From Prinia subflava (taxonomy: Eukaryota; Chordata; Aves; Passeriformes; Cisticolidae), in the NCBI RefSeq assembly GCF_021018805.1, contig NC_086251.1:39192767-39256766 (forward strand): a stretch of DNA of 64,000 nt, in the 5' to 3' direction. Every line of letters starts with the position of its first letter. The first letter of the stretch is position 1. Made by a program: the position numbers and the translations under genes. This document shows, piece by piece, positions 49,661 through 61,069 of the stretch. The notes below the pieces were generated by a model. The model searched no databases and was not told where the DNA came from. It saw only the letters and a program-made list of their open reading frames with translations.

Positions 49661-52600
49661 GAGATTTTAAAATTTGGACATGAAATCTTTATAAGATAAT
49701 TGTTTGCGTGCACTGCTTTAGCAAATTCATATTTAAACATAAATAAAATAACAATTATGGCAGTATAGCATAAATCAGTGAAGGATCAGATATAATGAAA
49801 CAGTGAGCTCAGGAGAGCTGAAAATAGGAGCCTGTGCAAATGCTCAATACAGGAGTCACACTGGCATCCACATAAAATGACCAAATGCAATTCAGCATAA
49901 TTTAGAAACAAGATAAAATTATGCATACTATACTTTCCATTAACAGCCTCACAACTGTGAACTCAGAGACTGTGCAAAGGCTCCACCTCAGTCTTCCAGG
50001 CTTTTTAGGGGAAGTGACATTCCTAAATTCCACGTCAGGTTGACAATAAACTCGTGAATCGTCCCCAGAGACTCCTCCGATATCTGTTACTCTGCCCTTC
50101 TGGTTACAGTCCTAGCCCTATCACATGAAGTTTACTGCAGCTCCCCTTGACTATAAACTGAGCTTACTTTTATGTCATAAATTCACCTCCTCCATGCAAA
50201 TTGAATTCCTCATATTGTTACCTATTAAAAAGAGCAGCCTGGCCTCTCTGTAGTAAGACTTGACCACAAGGTACCTAAAAAAGCCATATAAATGTATCAG
50301 GATAATCAAACATGGAAGTATGTGTTGGAAAGGAGGCTCAGATAAAAACTCAATTGATAAAATGACAAAAAAGTGTCTAAAAATTTTCTTAAACATTTCA
50401 AATTTCATACATGCTTAAGTGCACTGAATTGTCAGAATATCAAAATTTACATAAGAAGGAAGAGTTCTATTTAGAAATAAAGAATTTGCCTTAAGAATTA
50501 AAGCTTTCTTACAAAAAAAGGACTAAAGATGTACAGAGTTCCCAACTCACTATACACAGAGGTTAAACCAAAAAGAAATCAAAGTTGAAAAATATGATGA
50601 AGCCTTTATTTCCCCACCATTTTTATATGAATAAAGAGAATTGATAACAATGATATGGCACTAATTGTAAAGTTCTGTGAGGAGAGGAGAGAAAAAACAA
50701 CAAACATGACACCTAGTAGGAGTTAGGGTCACAAAAAGTAAAAAAGCTAAAATAGAAAGTTGCAGAGTAAACATCTGCAAGTAGTGCTACTGTTGAGAGA
50801 AAAGAGAGAAGCAAATGCTCACGTAGGCCATTACCACGCAGCCTGACACTTAAAGCAACACAATTGGCACGGGATTTTTCTTGCGAGATCAAAAGGAAGC
50901 AGCAATGCCATCTGCTGTTTGCTTTGAAAAATTGTTAGAGCAGATGTTCCCATGTGTGGACTCTCCATCCCTTCTACCAAGAAAGCACTTGAAAAATAAC
51001 CATGAAATAACATGGGGAAAACATCTGCATGGAATACAGCAGACCACCAGTAGTGAAGCACAGGAAAGCCAAGAGAGGAGGAGAGAAAGCGCTGGAGCAA
51101 TTCAAGCACGTCTAAGACCAGGTCAGAGACAGGCACCCCGTTGTGTGGCATAACCTCCATATGTATACATATGTATAACCACTCACTGGTTGTCTTTTCC
51201 TTTCGTTACTCAGCAGGAGGAAGCCAGATTTCTCATCCATTGGACCTATGTCAGGCAAGGCACTCTGTGTGCATAGCAAAGCCAAACACCACAAAGAATG
51301 TGCTAAAGAACCTGTGTGGCGAGGCACAAGAATGACTTACTCCTTCCTCTCCCTTTCCACTGGCTTATATCCCACCTAGCACAATAAAAACACACTAGTG
51401 TATTTCTCATTGTGGGTAGAGAAATTATGTGCTTTCCACATTTCCAAAACTGCTTTTATTTCAAAATGGTGAAACCTTCATCAATTTATACTAGATCTTC
51501 TATGTATTCTGGCTGATCTTTCAACAAGAACAGTACAGTCACAGTCACCAAGATTTTATGGTCTCATCCAAATGGTATAGGAGATAAACAGAAAGAAGTC
51601 ACAAGGTGCATTGAATGCCTTATGGCTATCCTAGGAGTCTTAAAAGGAGCACATTTACTAGTCTATAGCATTGTTAGAGATGAATGCAAAATATATTACC
51701 AGCAATGAGACTAGCTTAAAAGTAAATATAATATCAAAAGACGTTCTAGATAGTTGAGAAATTGGACAATTATTTTGCCTGAGTTTAAAAAAATGTTCAT
51801 GGCAGAAAATTTAAAAATAACTAACTGATTTGTAAAGCATGAGATTTTAGTGAAGAAATTCTGCACTGTGACAAAGTTCTACAAAAATCAAGAGAGTAGA
51901 TGACAAGCATTATTTTAAAAGGAAATAAACTACATTAAAAAGTGAATTTTTTTCAGTGAGACACCAAGGAAATTGTTAATTTCTCTTGACCTTATGACCT
52001 CACATTTTAGAAGCTTACTAAGAAAACTAAATCAAATAGCACAACATAGATATTCTATGTACAGGCATATAACTTGGCATTTCAAGTTCCCCTTGAAATT
52101 GTGCTGTGTAATTTCTTTGCAGACAGAAGCCTGTAAAGGGAAGTGGGTTTTGTTAGGACAGCATGTTCTTCAAACTCCTTCTTGGTCTCATAATGTGCTT
52201 GCCAATGTATGTACAAATAGATCTGTTTCTTTCCTGGAATTGTGGAGGACCAGGGTGGACATTTTTTGACCTACCACCTGTTCACTATAATTTTAGGGAA
52301 GGGATAACAATTTGTTATCTCTTCTATTAGCAGACTGCTGAGTTGTGATCTGTACACTATAGTAATTTACTCCTGACTAAACTAGAATGAATGAAGACTT
52401 TCTAAGACTGACAAACTGGTAGATTTCAGATTTTGGACTAAATAAATGTTAGGGCTTCAAAGGAAATGCAGCTTTTATAGAGTCATTTCCAGAAAGAACC
52501 CATAGAAATTTACGGAAGATTTTAAGAGATAAGAACTCTTCCTGCTGCAGCACTTCTTACTGTGGACCTCTGATGGACCCCTGAAGTTATTGCAATGACA

Positions 52601-53244
52601 GTGTAGATAAACACTTGTTTAAACAAGTAAAGAAAACTTCCTTCATTCATTTTGAAATTGCAACCACCAGGATTGCTTGAACTGACCATCAGGAGAGTCA
52701 GTCATTTAGCTGTTCTTCTGCTTGAACAGGGCTAGGAAGCTCTGTCATCTCAAACTGTATTCTGAGATGCAGATATGAGCCTGTTTCAAGGTATGGTCGT
52801 TAAGATTCCAAGAATGAACTATTACATCTCTACAGTACAGTCAAACACTGGATGTGACAAAATGCCACAAAGAGGATTGGGTTGGTCCCCTCCCCTTCCC
52901 CCCTTCCTGAGTGAACAGGTTCTAACATTTTCTGGGAGCCTTCTAGTGCAAATTAGCAAAATTCTCCCCATTCACCACCACACTAAAATACCAAATACAG
53001 AAGGTATCATGTATTATTCCAGGAAAGAGATTGATCCTAGAAAGACTAAAGGATCTGCTTGTTGAATGCTTCCATTCCCAACAGACTAAACTGAGAAAAA
53101 AGCAGCTATATGAGAGATGCTGGTACTTTATTACATGTTTACATATTTTTCAGATGGCTGCTGTCTGTGAGTTTATCAAAGACCAGACACATATGTAAGC
53201 CAGTCCTTCAAATAATAATGAGACAGAACAATGTGTACACAAGT

Positions 53245-53345
53245 GTATCTAACGTGATAAAACAAAGGTGTATATATAGTGTATATATATATAGTTAGAT
53301 ACACACATGTATCTAACACGATAAAACAAAGGTGTATATATAGTG
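53245..53345. repeat. 37-bp direct duplication with TA microsatellite and inverted repeat
   Basis: A 37-bp unit at 53245-53281 is repeated at 53309-53345, a 64-bp period. The two copies differ only at two adjacent bases (AACGTGAT versus AACACGAT). Between them lie a TA run and GTTAGATAC (53294-53302), the exact reverse complement of the GTATCTAAC that starts each copy. The unit is thus present as direct, inverted and direct sequence, consistent with template switching or hairpin-mediated duplication. Frames on both strands here give near-repeated peptides simply because of the duplication. Confidence 0.9.
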
Positions 53346-56300
53346 AGTTATCACACACACATTTCTTCTGTTTGCCAATGACTTTTGGTTTCTTTTTCAC
53401 TTCTTTTCCAGCTTGCTCTTTCTCTCTTTTCTTTCTATTTCTCCCCGCTTCTAGTGACTCAAAAGAAAAATTAATCAGACTTACAGTAGGTCATGATGAA
53501 CATTCGTGAGAAAGCAAGAATTTCCTATTTATATATCCAGAGCCTGGTCCTCTGATAACTCAAAATACAAGCTCCTTTCTTAATCTTATTTGAAGGTTGT
53601 GTTATCACTCATAGATCAGAAATTAGTGGATTGATTACAGGCAGCAAGACCCAGCAGTATACTTAAAAGGTAAGGATACTCAACAGCAGCTTCTACTAAT
53701 ATCCTCTGACACACCAAACACAAACAAAAGCGCTGTATCTGACATCAAAATGAATGAATTTCAGTAATTAAAATTTGTTCTGTCAAATTTTGCCAATCTT
53801 TGTTTTCTGAAACTAGAAATTTTACATGAGCAAACCCAAATCTTCAAATGGTCTCCAAGTTTATTGCTTAAATGTGGTATTTTACTAGGAAATTATGGGT
53901 AAGGCAGAACCTAACAAATGCACACAATATTTTTTTGTTTTCTGTAATTTTATTTAGACTTTCAGACAATAAAAAAGTGCAGCATTACTTCTGGGAAGAA
54001 CCACAGCTGAACAGTATTTTGTCTTGTATTACCAATTGGTAACGTATACCTGTGCTCTTTACAATCTCTGAACAAAACTATATGGAGATTATAACAGGTT
54101 GTTCTGACACATTCATACAGCTGCGTCTTCTACTGTAATTCAAACATATCATGACTTTTCTGAATTTATGTACTACTTTCACTTGTGAGGTTGAAATTGT
54201 ACCTGTAGTATATATTAGGTTTGTTTCAAGTGGGTATAAGAGATTAAAAAAAAAATGATGCTTTGTTCCAGAAAATATTCTTACTGAGAAAATATCTAAA
54301 AAAAAACCTTTTTTTTTTTTTTCAGGGAACAGATCTGCATAAAACTACTGCCATTATCTTATCAGTGACTGCCTCTGTCCTGTAGGATATCCTGTAGAAA
54401 AACTATCTCTCTCTGCAAAAGATTCTAGAAATGACACATGTATATGTTATCAGGAGGAGCAGAATAACTGATTTCCAATGTTTGTTGTCTGTGTGACAGT
54501 AACTAAATGCAAGCAAAAATGTTACTGCTTCAAACTGCAGAGAAAGAAAGCAATAAATCAATGTTAAGGGTCAAATTTCAATACTACTGATTTATTGAGA
54601 TATTCATATTAAAAAAAACATTATTTGGCATGCACCTAATGTTTTTATCTCTTCAGCTTTGTACTTTTCCCTTTTGATTCAAAACTTCAAGCAGGTCCAG
54701 GAATGACCATTTTCCAGGAAGGATCATCTTTTTCTTCCATTTACCTGGGGCGATGCATAATGATAACTTACATGTTTTACAAGCTGGAAGCATCACTGAA
54801 AATGGAACACAGCTTGATTCCGATTCAAACAAATTTTGTTGATATGCACAGTTTTTGTAAAATATTCTGTCTCCACACCCCTATTTTCTGTAATAAATAC
54901 TGTTATATAGGCTCAGTTCTTCCCCTGAGTTATTAATCTTAGAGGCCTCAGCTGGGAATCTCAAACTGTGAAGCAGCTGTCAATGCTTAGAAGGAAATGT
55001 GAGCAGCCAGAATGAACACTGGAGCTGTTGCCTGCTTGTTGCTGCCATCATGCAACAACACTCGTCAGATCTACAACACCAGAAATAAACATTTAGAGCC
55101 CCCTAAAGTGATTTAAACAGCTGCTAGATTTAGTGACTTTTCTACTTGTAAATATTCAGCATTTTCAGCTTAAATGCTGTTTTTAAAGAAAATGTCCCAA
55201 ACTGTAGAAATTTTTTTAAAAAGCAAATTATTTTCTTTCTTGTAATACCTGTAATTGTCTATCTCAGTCAGAAAACGGATTTCTTTAAGTTCTCTAAAAA
55301 TACAGAAAAAATCAGTAACAAATCAAAAATTATCTCTAATTGTTTTTAAGGAGAAATGTTATATTTCTGCATTACTTTTTACCTTCAGTGACTTATAAAT
55401 CAAAAGAAAGAAAAGCAGATATTTTAAACCTCTGGTTTGTATCTTTATAGTAGCCCAAATTGCACATATAATAAGAAGACATGCAAGGGTGTTGACTGTT
55501 CTTATGATCTCAGAGTCAGGCTGCATATTTCTATGTAAGATCTTACCAGGAAATTCACCATACACTGGGCACTGAAATGCAGTGTCATAAATTCACCTCC
55601 AATTAAATTAACCACATATTGCCTGTATTGTTCCTTATTCTTGGAGGCTGCCAAAGGAGGTAGAGAATACTGGACTATACCCAGGACTTTAAATTCATGA
55701 GAATTTATGTTTGTGAAACAGCATGTTCCTTGGGCCTATAAGCAAGAGATAGACAAGGAAGCAGAATTAGAGGCCAGCACACTGTGAGCAGTTGATGAAT
55801 GTGTCTAGCTTTGTAAAGAGTCACATCTGGTACTATAACTCTTTGCCTCTCCAAGTTTGGAAACCAAAAACATAGAGTCTTCTTAAGAATTTTGATTGCA
55901 AAAACCCCCCAAACTTTGAGACACAAACGTTTTGAAAACATGCTTCATACAGGAAGCATTGCTAGCTTAGCAGCTGAGTCACAGATTTAAAGATAAGTAT
56001 GATGAAGTTTGGTAAGCAAGCAATATTACCTTCTCATGATACTTTCCAATACCAAGACTGTCCTGGAAATAACTTTAAAAAAGCTAATAATTTATTAGAT
56101 TTTCCCTATTTTCCTCTTGCTGTATACTTCTGAAGATGTTTTATAGTTGCTGCTGGTAGTGAGAAGCTTAGCAAAACAAGGATAGAAATGAGGATTTAAA
56201 AGAAGGTATCGGATGCTACTGGGTAATATTGACATAGAAGTTAAGAATCCAAAAAGAGAACAATTTGAAAGTAACTGTTTACTGATGTAGTGAAGGCAAT

Positions 56301-57694
56301 TGTCTTCAAATTATTATCTGCAAGTCGACCAGCTACAAATTCACAGAGGTATTATTTCCTGATTTTACAAGAAAATGATGTAATCATTATTTTTTTTTTT
56401 TATTTTAGGGATTGAGAGGACTCAAATCTAAGAGGTACTGCCCTGTCTACCCAAAACAGCTTTTGCATTTTCTGAAATAAATGACTCACACACAGATACA
56501 CCTTTACCATGATATATGAAGTAGTATCTAGAGACACCGAAGGTTGTCTTGTTTGTAGAAGACAGGAAAAGATAGTGTTCTAATGACCTCAGAACAGGAA
56601 AAGTAACCCTGCCTTGGAACAATGACTGTATTCTTCCCTTTATTCTCTTCATACCTGTTTTATAAGTTTTGATCCTACCTTAAATTATCAATCAAGGAAG
56701 ATGAAGAAAAAAAAAGAGGGACATTTTGAAATGGAATGTATTTTCATGAAATACAGCATTTCTCTTCTAGCTCTCAGAAAAGGTGACAACTTCTGTCTAA
56801 CATGCAATTTATATGCCAAAATTTGAAGCAAAAACATCTGCATAGAAAATTCCTGCTGAAACAAAGAAACGAATCATTTTCTCAGAGCAGAAAAAATGTA
56901 TTCACTTGTCCAAAACTCTGAACATTAGCTTTATTTCTATGCACCAAAAGATGCCATTAACAGAATATTTGGAATGCTATCAGAGTTTAGCTTTCAATTC
57001 AAGTCTTTTCTAATAGTATTAACTATAAGTGGGGATAACATCCATAGCGTTTAAAGTTTTACTTTGAAAAAGCTTTTACAGATGTATGCTTTCAAAATAG
57101 ACTTTATGTAGGGAATTTACTTGGAGAGTCTTTCCATGTGAACAACAGTGAGCCTGCTGAACACATTCAGAATACAAGTCTGCAGCCAGAACCTCCAAAC
57201 TCAAGGCTGCTGTGAACAAGTCTGGTCTGTACAATAATTTTGTCTTCCTTTATGAGTATTGGCAAAGATGATTTTCTCTACTGCCATTGTATGGTTCTGC
57301 AGAAGTGCATAAAAGCCAGTGTTGAGGATGAACTCTGAAACAAGGCTTACAAATGATGATGAATCTTTGACAATAAGAGCAGTTAAACAAGCAAATAAAT
57401 AACAAAGTGTAGTTCATGAGGAGGAAATTTCTGTGTATGTATACTAGACTTTTAGGTACTTTTTGAGATTTACTGGATCAGCATAGTCTAATCAAGAGCT
57501 ACTGAGAGTTCTCCAACTATGCATCCCCTGCATTCACAGGAAATACTGGATGCATATCATCTGTCATGATGGACTCTGCATGTCCTTGCAGTATATCTAG
57601 TTTGGACTTCCAGCATCTTTCTCCACTTCATTTGGTTCATGAATGGCCTCCTGAGTCACAAAAAACGTTGTGTGTTAGTCTTACACTGATCTTG
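53346..57694. other. Non-coding DNA with homopolymer tracts
   Basis: The sequence is unique and AT-rich. A pyrimidine-rich stretch lies at about 53375-53450. Nine A followed closely by 14 T lie at 54298-54322, and a 12-T run sits at about 56390-56401. No gene or repeat family is recognised. Confidence 0.6.
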
Positions 57695-57769
57695 TCCACG
57701 GCAGGGGGTTTGGGACAAGATGATTTTTAAGATTCTTTTCCACTAAACCATTTTGTGATTTTATGATCT
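57695..57769 (+). mobile_element. CR1 LINE 3' tail (about 75 bp)
   Basis: The segment reads ACGGCAGGGGGTTTGGGAC, GATGATTTTTAAGATTCTT, TTCCACTAAACCATTTTG and ends in TGATTTTATGAT. Every block has its counterpart in the CR1 3' end (GGCAGGGGGTTGGAACTAGA, GATGATCTTTAAGGTCCC, TTCCAACCCAAACCATTC, octamer repeats). It is a strongly 5'-truncated, fairly diverged copy with no coding content. Confidence 0.88.
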
Positions 57770-60700
57770 TGCTGACCTTTGCAAAACACTGAACCTTATG
57801 ATGTGGATGTAGACAAAAGAGGTGGTTTGAACCTACCAAATTCACATCTACCATATCCAAACTTTTTTTTCATCCAAGGTTAGACTCTCATTGCAATTTC
57901 AACCTTCTTTGGAATACCAAACTTCAATGTTGCTGTCCTGCAGTTTCCCCAAGAGAGCATTCCTCAAAAAAAGTGATGGCCGTCCCTGTGTGTTAAATGT
58001 CTTTAAATTCTGGAAATCAGCAGCGATGCTGTTCTGCAAAAGTGAGTTGATTAACAGTGTGGTTCTCTTCATAAACATTAGTTTTTCACAGCCAAATTCC
58101 AACACAACAGTGTGCTTTTACAGTTGTCTTGTTTGCAGTTTTGTATGTTTTTGTCAGCTGTGTACAGTACAGACATAAAATGTAAGGGACAGTGAGTCTC
58201 AGGTTCACTGTAGGCAGTTTATTGACATGTAAATATCAATATGGTTTATTATTTATGGTTTTCAAATAATTCACAGGTTGCCTTCCAATCATTTTGATAG
58301 TCAAAACTGTTTCACAGAGTAGCTCAGATAAACACTAAAATGTATTAGATCAAGTTAATTGCAGAATCACTCTTTTGTCAGTGGATATATCACTTATCTT
58401 TTTGATTTACTTACAAGAGGCTTCTCCTTTTCACTAAGTACTATATTCCAAAACAATGCCAAAACAAAAAGTACCCTCAAAGAAAGCAGCATTCTGTTTA
58501 CTGGAATATCTGCATATCTTTAATTTTAATAAATCTACTTAGGACCTTCTGTGATAATTTTCAGTGTTTTAATTTCGCCTAATAATTTTTCCTTAATATA
58601 TAAGACCTTCCATTCAACATTTAACCAACAAGAAAAGGGATACATCCTCAGATACAGCTTTTCAACAACCTTCATCAGAATGCCTTATAAACAGTAAAAG
58701 AAGGGATTATTAGAAAAGCTCCTGTGAGACTAAAAATTAATTCCTTTTGCTTATGAAAAATATTTTGCTCAAGGTTGAATAGAAGGATTTTGAAAGTATG
58801 AGAAACTAAATACAGATTTCCTGAATCTCTGTCTTAGGACTTTAACTACAAATCTTCTTTCATGGGTACCGGCTATGAAGTGTCAGCATGACTGACAACA
58901 AGCCTCAGTACTTGATGATCCATCTAAATTTCTTTTTAAAAGTAAATAACTTTTTAAAATATATAAATGAAAACAATATTTTTAAAAGCAAATAACACCT
59001 ATGCATATGACAAGAGAATGCAAATTGGCAATTTTTATATGAAAACCTGTTGTAATGCACAATTACAAAAAGGGAAAACTAGTTAGGCAAAGTCACAGAC
59101 TCTAATGGATACAATAAGTATCACCAAAAAATATTCATAGCAACTTTAAAGATTAGGCATATTTCTTGCAGTGTTTGGCAGTAGCGATAATCTAAACAGA
59201 ATTTTCATTATATTGCAAGCTCGATACTTCTGAAAGGAGGAAAAATTTTAAAAAGAAAAGGAACATTTTAACTACTTCCACAGAATAAAAATTCAAGAGA
59301 AAAAATATCAGGACTATTAAACTAATCTTGCTTTCTATAATCTCAAATTTTCCTTTGGGCAGCATTGAAATATTCAGTTTTCCAAGATTAAAAAAAAATC
59401 ACTTGCTAGCATGCCAATTATAATATTTTTAAAGCATAAACAAACATATTGTGATATCAAATGTAATGTTACAAGCTGAAAGAAATGTTATACATAAATA
59501 TTGAAAATGCACACAAGTCCAGACAAAATCATTGAAATAAAACATTTTATCATATCAAATGCCCACATTTTTGAAATTAATTTAGAAAAGTGTTGGAATA
59601 ATTTCTATTATTATTATTGAGAAGTTATCAAAATAAGTCCTCCAACAAAATATTTTATTGCACCAAAACTGCATTTTTATATTTTCTAAAGGAGTATGTT
59701 CCATAAAAAATTATTTTAAACAGTCTGGAAACAGATGAGTTCATGTAATCTGCTGGCATGTTTTACAGAGCCTACACATGGTTTGAACAATTAGTTCCTG
59801 TGGCTGGGAAGCCTTGCCTCTTCAATTACTGCCTAAGAGTGGTGGAGTTTTGTTTCCACTCCTTGAATGACAACAGAATGATCAAGATGTTGGTCTATCA
59901 CATAAATACATCCAAGAACCCAAAAATGACTGAGTTATATACTGAAAGCACACAGGCATAAACCATAGAATGGAAATGCATGCAAAGGCTGCCCCAGAAA
60001 GTCTCCTGCATAGAGATTAAGGTGGAACAGGGCCATTTCAAATCTGTGTGGTTGCTTTCTCTAAAGGAGAATTATCAGATTTCTAAATCTAATCAACATG
60101 CAGCATGAACAGTGTTAGCAGCCACATATTCCCTCTCCATTCTGCAAATACTGAGACATAGAAGAGAAGCCAGCCTAATTAAATGCTTCCATCAAAAATG
60201 AGTTACATTTACTGCTCTCTCTGCAGCTTGTCTGTGGAATAAATTAAATATCTTTAAGTTTGAAGTTTGTTTGGTCTTTAAACATACTTGCCCAAAGATA
60301 CTGCTAAATAATTTCATTGGCCTTGGTCTCAACACCTTTCCTCTGTGCAGCAGCCAAATCTGCTGTGTCAATCTGATAGAGCTCAGACATTAATACACTG
60401 TTGCCTTTACACTTTAGTTGATTTGGAAGTAACTTATTCACCAGAGGTGAATTCCCTTAGTGTAAGTTGTTCCTAAGACACAGTGTGTGCTAGGATGTGA
60501 GGACTGACATCAGCAAAGCAGACCACCTGTGTATTTTTTCCTTTGAGTGATTATTATTATACATACACGCTTGGTTTTTCATTTAGCTCTTTAGTTTAAT
60601 GTTTACTTGACCATACAAGAACAAATTACAGAATATTTGCCTATATGTGAAGATTTGGCAAGGCATATTTTTCTAAATAAGACATTGTTCTATTCTCACG

Positions 60701-61018
60701 ATTCATATAAAAGATCTCATACTATTGTGGACATTTAAGAGTTATCCAGGAAAATACCTAACTACACAAAAATGTCTGCTTTAATTTATTGATTCATTTT
60801 GGACCATCATGGGAAACTTAGGGCCTAAAAATATCTTACCCATAGGCTTTATGTTCACATTTCATATGTACTGGGAATGACTGACTCTACTAGAGGCCCT
60901 TGGTACCTGTTGCTGAAGTTTCTGTACTCAGTATTTTTCTTGGATTGGACTTGCAGCCAACTGGTTGTAATTGACCCTCTACTGGGACAAGTTAGGATAA
61001 GAACATATGCCTTTCCTT
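57770..61018. other. Non-coding DNA, no gene seen
   Basis: The sequence is very AT-rich, especially 58.5-59.7 kb. The frames at 57891-58178 (plus) and 57899-58105 (minus) overlap. The one at 59758-59961 (67 codons) has no recognised product. Confidence 0.6.
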
Positions 61019-61069
61019 AAAGAGAGAGAGAGAGAAAAAGAGAAGGAGAAAGGGAGAGAGAAAGAGAAA
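61019..61069 (+). repeat. 51-nt uninterrupted purine tract, (GA)n-like
   Basis: Positions 61019-61069 contain only A and G, starting with about seven GA units and continuing as mixed AAAGAGAAGG-type sequence. Long polypurine-polypyrimidine tracts can adopt triplex (H-DNA) structures and bind GAGA-type proteins. Here I see only the sequence feature, with no neighbouring gene or promoter. Confidence 0.9.

Larger units (their letters stand above)
43301..53244. other. Non-coding DNA, mostly unique
   Basis: Nearly 10 kb without a recognised gene. Separately listed are a 9-bp hairpin (44070-44097), a palindrome in a TAATTA-bearing stretch (46447-46600), an exon-like 35-bp segment (48551-48585) and an AT tract (49601-49660). 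A pyrimidine-rich stretch at about 46690-46930 keeps two plus-strand frames open together (113 and 97 codons). That is expected when one strand lacks purine-rich stop codons, so it is not evidence for a gene. Confidence 0.6.
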
